DNA of 64,000 nt, taken from assembly GCF_000770585.1 (NCBI RefSeq), contig NZ_JNCF01000003.1, positions 41,577 through 105,576 on the forward strand. The letters are read 5' to 3'. This document shows, in pieces, positions 1 to 8,794 of the stretch. The first letter of the stretch is position 1; each line of letters opens with the position of its first letter. Source of the DNA: Legionella norrlandica (GTDB lineage Bacteria; Pseudomonadota; Gammaproteobacteria; Legionellales; Legionellaceae). The position numbers and the translations under genes are program-made. The notes beneath the pieces are model-generated. The model did not search any database, was not told where the DNA came from, and was given only the letters and a program-made list of their open reading frames with translations.

Positions 1-71
1 TAAGAACATTCAATTGCGTCCTTTATAAATATTGGGTTAAACTTGGCTTATTTAAACATTAAGAGACAATT

Positions 72-155
72 ATGACTAAAGAAGAAATGATTTGTAGAAT
101 AATTGCATTTATTACTAAGAAACCAAGTAATAAGAAATCTTGTTGTGGAAGGTAA
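72..155 (+). CDS. 27-residue small ORF coupled to next gene
   Basis: An ATG at 72 opens a 27-codon frame whose product ends in Ser-Cys-Cys-Gly-Arg. Its TAA stop shares an A with the ATG at 155 (TAATG), the arrangement seen in translationally coupled pairs. A weak purine stretch (AGAG) lies about seven bases before the ATG. The peptide is basic with a hydrophobic centre and no family is recognised. It may be a leader peptide for the downstream gene or chance; the coupling is the main argument for it. Confidence 0.35.
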   Translation: MTKEEMICRIIAFITKKPSNKKSCCGR

Positions 156-574
156 TGAAATACACATTATCTAATTTACTTAATTATAAAAATGAGAAAA
201 TAATTGCTCATTTTTGTCATTCTCATCCAGAATATTCTGCCAACGAAGGACGGGTGATCTTTGAGGATTTATTAGCCTGGATGTGGCTTAATGAGCAAAG
301 ACATTCTCTAGGTAAAAAGACCCATCTTTTTGGCCCGTTATTGATCATGGATGAAATGTGGCATTCTTTTATCTTACATACTCGCGACTACTTTGATTTT
401 TCCATGAAGTATTTTGGGGATTATTTTCATCATAATGTTGAACCCTTGGGGTTTGAGCATGTTCTGGAAGAGGGAGAGTTGGCCGATTATCTGGAAGATT
501 GTTTTAAATACCTTAGTAAAGAGTGGGTTGAAAGGCGATTTTCAGCAGCTTTTGCTGAATCAATTGATAGTTGA
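155..574 (+). CDS. Small conserved protein with DEMWHxFI-L-T-DY motif
   Basis: The 139-residue product carries a motif, around residue 70, of Asp-Glu-Met-Trp-His followed by Phe-Ile-Leu-His-Thr-Arg-Asp-Tyr and then a Phe-His-His element. This resembles the signature of glycine-rich-domain-like (GRDP-type) proteins found in bacteria and plants; biochemical role unknown. No signal peptide or membrane segment is visible. The ATG at 155 is preferred to the TTG at 140 because it overlaps the stop of the small upstream ORF. Family assignment rests on the motif alone. Confidence 0.6.
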   Translation: MKYTLSNLLNYKNEKIIAHFCHSHPEYSANEGRVIFEDLLAWMWLNEQRHSLGKKTHLFGPLLIMDEMWHSFILHTRDYFDFSMKYFGDYFHHNVEPLGFEHVLEEGELADYLEDCFKYLSKEWVERRFSAAFAESIDS

Positions 575-593
575 TCATTTTCAATATGTGTTG

Positions 594-1397
594 TTAAGAA
601 CAATGGTCTAGAGCAAATTGAATAATTTCTTTAGAAAAATTGTCAGTACTCCATAAATCATTATGTTCCTTATTATCGAAAGAGATCATTTTCTTAGGCG
701 CGTTTGCTTCTTTAAAAATGGTAAGACCTTCTTGATAGGGAATAATCTGATCCAGTTTCCCATGCAATACCAACAACGGGGCATTTATTTTTTTTATGCG
801 CTCCAGAGAATTATACTGATCCCATGGTTTAAGAAAGCTTAATGGATAATGGTAATGTGCCAGGTTTGTTAGTGATGTAAATGGAGACTGTAGAATAACT
901 GCACAGACAGGGTGTTCTGTGGCAAGTTTAGTCGCTACGCCTGTGCCTATCGATTCGCCATATAAAATCAAATACCTTGAAGAAATCCCATTTTGAGCCA
1001 AAAATTGAATTGCAGCTCTACCATCTTCATATAGTCCTTTTTCTGTGGGCTTACCTGGGTTGCCTCCATACCCCCTGTATTCTAATAAAAAAACTCCTAA
1101 GCCTGCATCAATGAATTGGCGTGCAAGTGGCATTCGATACCCTATATGCCCAGCATTACCATGTAAGTAAAGAATTGTTGGGCGATGTTTTACTGCGGAT
1201 TTATACCAGGACTTTATAGGTAGATTATCTTTTGTGTGCAGGGAAACTACATGCATATCGGTTGCGTCGAAATGCTCAAGTTTAGGCGTGTGTCTATTAG
1301 GGAAATAGATAAGTTGCCGTTGAAATATATACATGAGCAGAATTACAAAACCCAGAATGGTAAAGCTCATCAGTACAATTTGTTTGATCATAGTCAT
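594..1397 (-). CDS. Alpha/beta hydrolase, membrane-anchored (BEM46/ABHD13-like)
   Basis: A 267-residue serine hydrolase. The N-terminus has one hydrophobic anchor (about residues 7-25), followed by a Phe-Pro-Asn-Arg element typical of the BEM46/ABHD13 group. The fold then shows the oxyanion HGNAGH motif, the nucleophile elbow GESIG, an Asp in the LHGKLDQIIP loop and a late His in KEHND. It probably acts as a lipase or esterase at the inner face of the membrane; the substrate cannot be read from sequence. It is transcribed alone, convergent with the upstream gene. Confidence 0.8.
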   Translation of the reverse strand: MTMIKQIVLMSFTILGFVILLMYIFQRQLIYFPNRHTPKLEHFDATDMHVVSLHTKDNLPIKSWYKSAVKHRPTILYLHGNAGHIGYRMPLARQFIDAGLGVFLLEYRGYGGNPGKPTEKGLYEDGRAAIQFLAQNGISSRYLILYGESIGTGVATKLATEHPVCAVILQSPFTSLTNLAHYHYPLSFLKPWDQYNSLERIKKINAPLLVLHGKLDQIIPYQEGLTIFKEANAPKKMISFDNKEHNDLWSTDNFSKEIIQFALDHCS

Positions 1398-1518
1398 ATT
1401 TAGCTATTGAGAAGATATTATCAATTACTTTGATTATAATCCTAAAAATAGCAGTTGATCTTTATTAGAAAATCTACTGCTTATATTTAAAGAAAGTACT
1501 AACTTATCTAGGTTTAAG

Positions 1519-1941
1519 TTACTCCCCTTGCGCTAAGCGAAGTAAGGCTTTTTGTAATGGTTCATAGCTGCAATTCTGGCTTTCACTGATGATCGTAGTT
1601 TTAGCTTTCTCTGATAGAGTTGGGGAATTTTTTTCTATCGATTTTTGTAATTGGGGAGATGGTTCGATAACGGTAATTTTAATAGCAGATAACTGGTATA
1701 GCCCCGCCTCTTTTCTTAATTTATCTCGTAAATCAGGGAGTAGATAGCGTATTTGGGATGCAAAAGCAGCATTGGTTGTTGTAAGGAGAAGACTCCCTTT
1801 GTTAAAACTGGCAACTTGACATTTATCTGCTAAATTTTCAGGAAGAAATCGCGAAATTTTAAGAGATAATTCTTCCAACTGCATAGAGCGCTGGCAGATT
1901 TCGCTCAGTTGTTTATTTAGGCATCGATTGATTGATTTCAT
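1519..1941 (-). CDS. DUF721/DciA-family protein
   Basis: A 140-residue basic protein whose central part (residues about 30-110) matches the DUF721 pattern: a hydrophobic strand with Leu-Leu-Leu-Thr-Thr, then Ala-Phe-Ala-Ser-Gln-Ile-Arg-Tyr-Leu-Leu and a Leu-Arg-Asp-Lys-Leu-Arg helix. DciA proteins load or stimulate the replicative helicase DnaB in bacteria lacking DnaC. That function is family knowledge; only the domain pattern is seen here. No signal peptide is present. It stands as a single gene between two unrelated ones. Confidence 0.7.
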   Translation of the reverse strand: MKSINRCLNKQLSEICQRSMQLEELSLKISRFLPENLADKCQVASFNKGSLLLTTTNAAFASQIRYLLPDLRDKLRKEAGLYQLSAIKITVIEPSPQLQKSIEKNSPTLSEKAKTTIISESQNCSYEPLQKALLRLAQGE

Positions 1942-2193
1942 AAGGTTGCCTTACTTATTAGAGGGCCTGCTAAAGTGTCAGTTTACCGCAAAAAATTAGG
2001 TTTAACCTAGAAAAAGAAGTTGAAGCTATAGCGCGCTTGGTTTAGTCTGTGAAGAGACGAACTTTAACTACTACTTTTTTCTAGAGCTGCGTATAGAATA
2101 GCAAAATAATGTGAAGTGCAATATTATCCAATGAAAAACAGGTACCGACTGCTACAATTTGTTTTTCCAAAGATTATATAAAAAAGGTGAGCA

Positions 2194-2634
2194 ATGGCTG
2201 AGAATACTACTGAAAGTAATGTTATTTATTTTACCCGCTTGCATTGGATTATATTTTTTGGCCCTTGTCTTGGTTTGGGTATTGCTATGACAATATATTA
2301 TTATATTACGCAATTAAGAGAAGTCAGTCTTTTTCTCGGTTTTTTTGCTCTTATTTGGATATTCATTACCTGGGTTACTTATTATTTTTCTTCCATTACT
2401 ATAAAGAAAAAGCAAGTTATTTTACGTACGGGTATCATAGTAAGACAAACAGTAGATATACCATTAAATAAAATTGAAACCATAGACATACGACAATCTA
2501 TTCTAGGCAGCATCTTGAGTTATGGTACCTTGATCATCACAGGTACCGGAGGCACACGTTATCTTATAAACCATATACATAAACCATTAACTTGCCGACG
2601 CTATATTGAGCAGCTCATGAACGAGCCGCAATAA
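2194..2634 (+). CDS. Bacterial PH-domain membrane protein (YdbT/bPH2 type)
   Basis: A 146-residue protein with two membrane helices (about residues 15-40 and 47-67) followed by a bacterial PH-like domain. The domain is recognisable from the run VILRTGI, the IPLNKIETIDIRQS element and the GTLIITGTGG strand. Such proteins usually sit in the inner membrane with the PH domain in the cytosol; their function is poorly known. AAAAAGGTGAGCA precedes the ATG and gives an AGGTGA ribosome-binding site. No operon partner is seen. Confidence 0.75.
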   Translation: MAENTTESNVIYFTRLHWIIFFGPCLGLGIAMTIYYYITQLREVSLFLGFFALIWIFITWVTYYFSSITIKKKQVILRTGIIVRQTVDIPLNKIETIDIRQSILGSILSYGTLIITGTGGTRYLINHIHKPLTCRRYIEQLMNEPQ

Positions 2635-2748
2635 AATAGAAGGTGTTTGGCAATTGTTCCCAAGCGCCTTCATGCCTTAGTTCTCGCTAAAAATATTTTG
2701 ATATATTTATGAATGAGTTTTAGTTTTTCCTGCTTGTTTTTTCATGCT

Positions 2749-2805
2749 ATGCTACGATTAAAACTCGCGATGGGACTTGCTATTGCTCGTTTTTAATCGT
2801 AGCAT
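2749..2805. repeat. 15-bp perfect inverted repeat, 27-nt loop
   Basis: ATGCTACGATTAAAA at 2749-2763 pairs perfectly with its reverse complement at 2791-2805. The arms flank a 27-nt GC-richer loop. A five-T run opens the right arm rather than following it, so it is not a textbook terminator. It lies in the 250-base gap between the PH-domain gene and the acyltransferase. It could be a small-RNA hairpin, a regulator site or a MITE remnant. Confidence 0.7.
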
Positions 2806-2885
2806 GACTACAAATCAAATCGCATAAAACACCTAAAATTCACCGCAAAGGGTTAAAAAATCAACAATTATTTTGGAAATCTAGT

Positions 2886-4853
2886 GTGAATTACCGCTCA
2901 GACATTGATGGCTTAAGGGCAATTGCTATTTTATTTGTTTTATTTTTCCATAGTGGTTTATCCCTATTCCCTTCTGGATTTATTGGGGTTGACATTTTTT
3001 TTGTTATTTCAGGTTTCTTAATCACAAGTATTATTCAAAAATCTTTACAGAATAACCATTTTTCTTTTGTGGAATTTTATAGTAGACGATTATGGCGGCT
3101 GCAACCTGTTTTTATCTGTCTGATTGTTGTTACTACGTTAGTCGCATTATTTTATTATTTGCCCGATGATCTGCTGCTTTTTAGTAAAAGTGCTCGCAAA
3201 ACTTCAATTTTTACATCGAATGTATTTTTTAAAAATGTAACTAGTAATTATTTTTCTCCTGATAGCAATCAGTTGCCACTCTTACATATGTGGTCCTTAT
3301 CTATTGAATGGCAATGTTATCTGATCTTACCAGTTGCTATCTATTTACTTCATAGGTTGTTTGGTCACAATCATATGACAAAGGTTATTTACTTGCTGGC
3401 TATTGGTTTTTTAAGTTTATCTATGTATTATTCTTGGAGTAATCCTGCAAAAACCTATTACCAATTGACCAGTCGTATTTTTGAATTTTTGATTGGCGCT
3501 TGTGTTACTTTGGGCTCGAATCGGTTCTTAATCAATAAGAGTTTATTAAATGCAATCAGTATACTGGCCATTATAACGCTGTTTTATATAGCGATGCACG
3601 TTGATGTTAATGCAGGCTATCCTAATTGGTATACTTTAATTTTATGTCTTGCGACGGCTGTATTGATTGCTGTCGGGAGGCAAGAGCCAAAACTGATTGC
3701 CAGCCAAGTTCTCTCATTAAAGCCGTTAGTATTCATAGGGTTGATTTCCTATTCCTTATATATTTGGCATTGGCCTTTATTTGCCTTGATTCGTTATTTG
3801 AATATTGAAGAGTCTAATTTGGTATTACTGCTTACTTTTGGGATAGTGTTTATCATAGCTTATCTTTCTTGGCAATTTATTGAAAAACCTGCAAGGAAAT
3901 TACATCAAATCAAATTTGGTTATACTGTGGCTTGTTTGTTTATTCTCCCGGTTATTGTTACTCACCTCTGCGATCATTTAATTAAAAAGAACATAGGTTA
4001 TCCTCATCGTTTTAAGGAAGCTGCCCAAATTTATGTAGAATTAAATAAATACAAAAGTGTGCAAAGACCTTTGTGCCTTGAGAGAAAGAGCGTCGAAGTA
4101 GATAATCAATGCGTTTTAGGGGCCCAAAATTCAGGTAGCCATAATGGATTTATGATAGGAGATTCTTATTCCAATCAGTATTGGAGATTTATGGATACCT
4201 TTGCAAAAAAAGCTAATGTGTCTATTTTAGCTCACGCAACAGTGGCGTGCCTTGCTTTGCCTGGAATATATCAATTTGATGTGAATATTAAAAATAAGAT
4301 TTATCAAGAATGTCATGATCAAACGGATCGCTATTTTAATATGATTAAAGCAAATCATTATGATTATGTTATTCTTGGACAAAACTGGAATGGTTATTTA
4401 GGTGATAAAATCATTAATCAATTAAATGACGTCCGTTCACAAGAACTTTCTCAAAAGCGCATCGAAAAGGCTTTAGATGAAGCTTTACAAATTATCACTG
4501 CTTCTGGGGCGAAACCAGTATTAATCAAGTCAATCGCTCTCTCTAAGGGGAATCCATACAGCTGTTTCTTCGAACATATTAAACTGCGAAAAAAATACAA
4601 TCCTGAGCAGTGTGATTTTAAATTAGATGTAGCTGAACAACGTTGGATTGATACGTTGTTTACAAAAATGGGAAAAAAATATTCTCAATTAATAATTATT
4701 GATCCTCGTTTGGTTCAGTGCCCATCAGGAGTGTGTCGGGTCGCTATTCATGATGTCCCTGTATTCCGTGATTCAGGGCATATTACAGATTATGCGTCTT
4801 ATCATCTAGCCCAATTGTATTTGCAAAAAAACAAGAATCCTTTAGTGATTTGA
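2886..4853 (+). CDS. OafA/YrhL-type O-acyltransferase with C-terminal SGNH domain
   Basis: A 655-residue polytopic enzyme predicted to O-acetylate a surface polysaccharide. The N-terminal acyltransferase-3 domain has the opening YRSDIDGLRAIAI signature, FF-H and GVDIFFVISGFLI, and about ten membrane helices to residue 365. The C-terminal periplasmic part carries a Gly-Asp-Ser block (MIGDSYSNQ, near residue 430) and a late Asp-x-x-His-like element typical of the fused SGNH domain. The start is GTG at 2886, with GGAAA eight bases upstream. The acceptor sugar is unknown; Legionella lipopolysaccharide is a plausible target. Confidence 0.85.
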   Translation: MNYRSDIDGLRAIAILFVLFFHSGLSLFPSGFIGVDIFFVISGFLITSIIQKSLQNNHFSFVEFYSRRLWRLQPVFICLIVVTTLVALFYYLPDDLLLFSKSARKTSIFTSNVFFKNVTSNYFSPDSNQLPLLHMWSLSIEWQCYLILPVAIYLLHRLFGHNHMTKVIYLLAIGFLSLSMYYSWSNPAKTYYQLTSRIFEFLIGACVTLGSNRFLINKSLLNAISILAIITLFYIAMHVDVNAGYPNWYTLILCLATAVLIAVGRQEPKLIASQVLSLKPLVFIGLISYSLYIWHWPLFALIRYLNIEESNLVLLLTFGIVFIIAYLSWQFIEKPARKLHQIKFGYTVACLFILPVIVTHLCDHLIKKNIGYPHRFKEAAQIYVELNKYKSVQRPLCLERKSVEVDNQCVLGAQNSGSHNGFMIGDSYSNQYWRFMDTFAKKANVSILAHATVACLALPGIYQFDVNIKNKIYQECHDQTDRYFNMIKANHYDYVILGQNWNGYLGDKIINQLNDVRSQELSQKRIEKALDEALQIITASGAKPVLIKSIALSKGNPYSCFFEHIKLRKKYNPEQCDFKLDVAEQRWIDTLFTKMGKKYSQLIIIDPRLVQCPSGVCRVAIHDVPVFRDSGHITDYASYHLAQLYLQKNKNPLVI

Positions 4854-4876
4854 TATGGTTGGGCAGCAAGTAAGTG

Positions 4877-4911
4877 GCAACAGTCCTGAATTTTTAATTC
4901 AAGACAGTTGC
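4877..4911. terminator. Bidirectional hairpin terminator
   Basis: GCAACAGTCCTGAATT pairs with the following AATTCAAGACAGTTGC with two mismatches around a short T-rich loop. It sits between the convergent acyltransferase gene and topA and probably terminates both. Confidence 0.6.
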
Positions 4912-4924
4912 TAAAGAGTCAACT

Positions 4925-7204
4925 CTAATTTTCTTTCTCAGAATAATCGCAGCCTTCACGAGGGCAGATAATTTGGCGACCAAATTTTTTGCTTTCTTTT
5001 AGAGTTAAAATAGGCCAACTACATTTAGGGCAAGGCACATTAATAGGTTCATTCCACAGAGCATAATCACACTTAGGGTAATCTCCGCAAGAATAAAAGA
5101 TTTTACCTTTTCTTGATTTTCGTTGCAGGATCTTGGCTTGATGACATTTAGGACAAGTTACTCCTGTATCAGCAGGTTTTTCCAAGGGCTCCATATGTTT
5201 GCATTGAGGATAATTACTGCACCCGATAAATCTTCCATAGCGTCCGGTTTTAATATGTAGACTACCATGGCATAAAGGGCAATTTCGTCCTTCAACGATT
5301 TCAGGCTCTGATTTCTCATTATCTTGACCACTTATATCCTGGGTGTAATCACACTCTGGATATCCAGTGCAGCCAATAAAACGCCCACGCTTACCGAGTC
5401 TTATTGATAATGGCTTTTGACACTTAGGACATTTTTCGTCTAATAATTCTGTAGTCACGTCTTTTCGTTGGACTTGTTCATCAATATTCTGGATTTGCTG
5501 AACAAAAGGCTGCCAAAAATCTTCCAAGACGGGAATCCAATCTTTTTCTCCACGAGCAATCGCATCCAGAGTATCTTCAAGACCAGCTGTAAATTGGTAA
5601 TCGACGTATCGAGTGAAGTAGTTCGTCAAAAATCTATTGACTATCCTGCCGACATCGGTCGGCAAGAATCGTTTTTTGTCGACTATTACATATTCTCGTT
5701 GTTGCAAGGTATGGATGATAGTGGCATAGGTAGATGGCCGTCCTATATCATATTCTTCAAGCGCTTTAACTAAAGTGGCTTCAGAGTATCTTGGAGGAGG
5801 CTCAGTAAAATGTTGATTAGTTTCAATATCCAATATTTTTACTTTCTCACCAACAGTGAAAACAGGTAAGATTTTGTCTTCATTATCTTCTTCTTTAGAG
5901 TCGTCTTTGCCTTCTTCATAAACAGAAAGGAATCCTGGGAAGGTTACTGTTGAACCATTGGCTCTGAACAAATTGCCTTTTCCACAGCTGAAATCTACGC
6001 TAACGGTATCCAAAATGGCGTCAGCCATTTGACAGGCTACAGTTCGTTTCCAAATTAAACTATATAGTTTAATTTGATCACCTGTCAGTGAGTGTTGTAC
6101 TTGTTCCGGGGTTCTTTGAATGGATGTAGGTCTAATAGCTTCATGCGCTTCCTGCGCATTTTTCGATTTGGTTTTATAAATTCTGGGGGTCTGTGGGCAA
6201 TTATTTGCTGTATAGCGTTGAGTAATATATTGACGAATTTCTTCAATTGCTTCATTAGCCAGATTGACAGAGTCAGTGCGCATGTAAGTGATTAAACCTA
6301 CTGTTCCTGTGCCTATGTCAATACCTTCATATAATTGCTGCGCTATCATCATGGTTTTACGAGCAGTAAAACCTAATTTTCTTGCTGCTTCCTGTTGTAA
6401 TGTGGAAGTAATAAATGGTGGAGAAGGTTTGCGTTTACGTTGTTTTTTTTCAATCTGGGTAACTGTTAAAAAACCTTGGGACTGATTGATCAGTTGGTTT
6501 TTAATTTCATGCGCCTGCTCTTGCTGAGTGACTGTAAATTGTTGTAGCTTCTCTTCATTAAAGTGAGTTAATCGTGCTTCAAATTCTGTGGTGGCATGGG
6601 TGCATTTTGCAATTATTTTCCAGTATTCTTGAGAAATAAAACGCTCAATTTCCTCTTCACGCTCAACGATTAATCTAAGTGCAGGGCTTTGGACTCGTCC
6701 GGCAGATAATCCTCGTCTAATTTTTTTCCACAATAATGGAGAAAGGTTAAAACCAACTAAATAATCAAGAGCACGCCTGGCTTGTTGAGCATTAACCAAA
6801 TCCATAGAAATTGATCTGGGGTTAGTGATAGCTTCTTGAATAGCCGCTTTAGTGATCTCATTAAAGAAAATTCTGTGTACGGACTTGTCTTTCAAAAGAT
6901 TTCTTTCTTTCATTAATTCAAAGATATGCCAGGAAATGGCTTCGCCTTCTCTATCTGGGTCCGTGGCAAGCAATAGTGAGTCTGACTTTTTAAGTGCTTT
7001 TGCTATGGTATCAATATGTCTCGCATTCTTTTCAATAGGAGCATAAGTCATAGCAAAATGCTGCTCGGGATTGACTGATCCTTTGCGAGCAGGCAGATCA
7101 CGTACGTGACCATAAGAGGCTAATACGTCATAATCACTTCCCAGGTATTTTTGAATTGTTTTTGCTTTTGCGGGCGATTCAACGATCACCAAGTGTTTAC
7201 TCAT
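4925..7204 (-). CDS. topA: DNA topoisomerase I
   Basis: A 759-residue type IA topoisomerase that relaxes negative supercoils. The Toprim domain opens with VIVESPAKAKTI and contains ATDPDREGEAISWH. The catalytic tyrosine is Tyr307 in GLITYMRTDS. Four C-terminal zinc ribbons, each with two CxxC-like pairs, run from about residue 590 to the end; the last has a longer spacing (CPREGC). This is the normal gammaproteobacterial architecture. It is followed on the same strand by no close partner; smg and dprA lie upstream, the usual gammaproteobacterial order. Confidence 0.97.
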   Translation of the reverse strand: MSKHLVIVESPAKAKTIQKYLGSDYDVLASYGHVRDLPARKGSVNPEQHFAMTYAPIEKNARHIDTIAKALKKSDSLLLATDPDREGEAISWHIFELMKERNLLKDKSVHRIFFNEITKAAIQEAITNPRSISMDLVNAQQARRALDYLVGFNLSPLLWKKIRRGLSAGRVQSPALRLIVEREEEIERFISQEYWKIIAKCTHATTEFEARLTHFNEEKLQQFTVTQQEQAHEIKNQLINQSQGFLTVTQIEKKQRKRKPSPPFITSTLQQEAARKLGFTARKTMMIAQQLYEGIDIGTGTVGLITYMRTDSVNLANEAIEEIRQYITQRYTANNCPQTPRIYKTKSKNAQEAHEAIRPTSIQRTPEQVQHSLTGDQIKLYSLIWKRTVACQMADAILDTVSVDFSCGKGNLFRANGSTVTFPGFLSVYEEGKDDSKEEDNEDKILPVFTVGEKVKILDIETNQHFTEPPPRYSEATLVKALEEYDIGRPSTYATIIHTLQQREYVIVDKKRFLPTDVGRIVNRFLTNYFTRYVDYQFTAGLEDTLDAIARGEKDWIPVLEDFWQPFVQQIQNIDEQVQRKDVTTELLDEKCPKCQKPLSIRLGKRGRFIGCTGYPECDYTQDISGQDNEKSEPEIVEGRNCPLCHGSLHIKTGRYGRFIGCSNYPQCKHMEPLEKPADTGVTCPKCHQAKILQRKSRKGKIFYSCGDYPKCDYALWNEPINVPCPKCSWPILTLKESKKFGRQIICPREGCDYSEKEN

Positions 7205-7281
7205 ATAAAATGAACCTTATCCTTTATTGGTTGTCAATGCTCTCTAACAGTTCATGAATAGGCTTATCAGCTACAAAATTT

Positions 7282-7725
7282 TTAGTGAATTGTTAGTTCA
7301 TCTTCTGTTTGGTATAGCACAAGATCAAGAAAAGTTAATTGTTCCTCATTCAAATTAGATGCAAGAGCATTTCTTATAGTCCATTTAGTTTCTTGTAGGG
7401 TTACGATACGAGATTCGGAAAATTGCAATTGACCAATTATTGATTCAAATTGTTCAACATCAATGATGTTCCATAATTTCATACGCATTAGAAATTGATA
7501 ACTGGCTTTGGTCAATTTCATTTGTTCTTCATAGGTAATAATACGTGTTGATTTTTTATGGGCAGATTTGATAAATAATGATTGCTCTTCGGTATTTAAA
7601 AGATCGTCTTCAAGCAATTGATTTTGCGCATCTTGATCATTGAGTTTATGGTCTTTCTGAAGTTGATTAAGACTTTTTTCAAACAAATTCAATAACATTT
7701 CAAACAAATTATCTTTCATATTCAC
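7282..7725 (-). CDS. smg: Smg/DUF494 family protein
   Basis: A 147-residue acidic helical protein. It has the usual start (MKDNLFEMLLNLFE) and the conserved C-terminal stretch in which WTIRNAL precedes LDLVLYQTEDE. Members lie between dprA and topA in many gammaproteobacteria, as here, and their molecular role is unknown. The start overlaps the end of dprA by about 17 bases, so the two are co-transcribed. A second Met at residue 3 is an equally good start. Confidence 0.88.
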   Translation of the reverse strand: MNMKDNLFEMLLNLFEKSLNQLQKDHKLNDQDAQNQLLEDDLLNTEEQSLFIKSAHKKSTRIITYEEQMKLTKASYQFLMRMKLWNIIDVEQFESIIGQLQFSESRIVTLQETKWTIRNALASNLNEEQLTFLDLVLYQTEDELTIH

Positions 7726-8794
7726 ACCTTATGTAGCCACCAGGGACTGCTATAATGGCCCCTTGTAGTTCTAGTTCAGCCAGCTCACTTGTGATTTGCT
7801 CTACACTATAGCCACTACGCACAACGATTTGATCTATAGTAGTAATTTCAAAACCAATGAACTTTACTAGGTTTTCCTTACTGCTGGCAAGGGAAAAAAT
7901 TGGTTTATTAGAAATGACTTGATCATGATCTATTCGTAGTTCTTCGAGAACATCGGCCACCGAGGTTACTAATTTTGCACCTTGTTGTAATAAGTAGTGG
8001 CAACCTCTAGCCAAAGGATTATGAATGGATCCTGGAATGGCCAATACATCTCTGTTTTGTTCCACAGCCATTCTTGCTGTAATTAAAGAACCGCTCTTAA
8101 TTGCTGCCTCGATAACCAAAATGCACAATGATAGACCGCTTATTATACGATTTCTGAGTGGAAAATGTCCAGCGATTGGTGGACTTTTTAAAGGAAACTC
8201 ACTTAATAAAAGGCCATTCTCAGTGATTTGCTCAGCCATTTTTATATGGCGCCGTGGGTAGATGCAATCAATTCCTGTACCTAAAACGGCTATTGTTTGT
8301 CCTCTGGCTTCCAGGCATCCTAAATGAGCGTGGGCATCAATGCCTAGAGCTAAACCGCTCACTATGGTTATTCCATATTTTGCAAGTTCTTTGGAAAATT
8401 CCCGGGCATTTTCATTTCCTGTAATAGATGAATTGCGGCTTCCTACGATAGCTAAATTAGGTTGCTCTAAAGCGGATAGTTGACCTTTGGCATATAAAAC
8501 AATGGGAGGATCGGCAATTTCTTTGAGTAATTTGGGATAATAAGGGGAGTCCCAAGTTAAGATATGGTGATTTTCTGATGAGTTTAACCAGTTTAAGTCA
8601 GCATTTATAAGATCCAAATTAAAATCTTTGATGGTTTGTGCTAAAAGAGGAGGTAAGCCTGCCTGTTCTAGTTCAGAACCCGAGAGCTGGAACATTAAAT
8701 TTAAATCTGGCCATTTTTTAAGTAATTTTAGAACGGTTCGAGGGCCAATTTTATTCATCCTATTTAGGGCGAGGAAGTGGCGTAGATTGTTCAT
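7709..8794 (-). CDS. dprA: DNA-processing protein DprA (Smf)
   Basis: A 361-residue protein that loads RecA onto incoming single-stranded DNA during natural transformation, a process known in Legionella. The Rossmann-like core shows LAIVGSRNSS, GLALGIDAHAHLG and LGTGIDCIYPRRH, then SEFPLKSPP and FPLRNRIISGLS. The C-terminal 70 residues form a winged-helix (DprA_WH) domain. The start overlaps the end of the LysM gene (ATGA type), giving an operon LysM-dprA-smg. Confidence 0.95.
   Translation of the reverse strand: MNNLRHFLALNRMNKIGPRTVLKLLKKWPDLNLMFQLSGSELEQAGLPPLLAQTIKDFNLDLINADLNWLNSSENHHILTWDSPYYPKLLKEIADPPIVLYAKGQLSALEQPNLAIVGSRNSSITGNENAREFSKELAKYGITIVSGLALGIDAHAHLGCLEARGQTIAVLGTGIDCIYPRRHIKMAEQITENGLLLSEFPLKSPPIAGHFPLRNRIISGLSLCILVIEAAIKSGSLITARMAVEQNRDVLAIPGSIHNPLARGCHYLLQQGAKLVTSVADVLEELRIDHDQVISNKPIFSLASSKENLVKFIGFEITTIDQIVVRSGYSVEQITSELAELELQGAIIAVPGGYIRCEYER

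Noticed and set aside
5468..7046. Several plus-strand frames inside topA
   Set aside because: They are antisense shadows of a clear conserved gene and have no motif or start signal.
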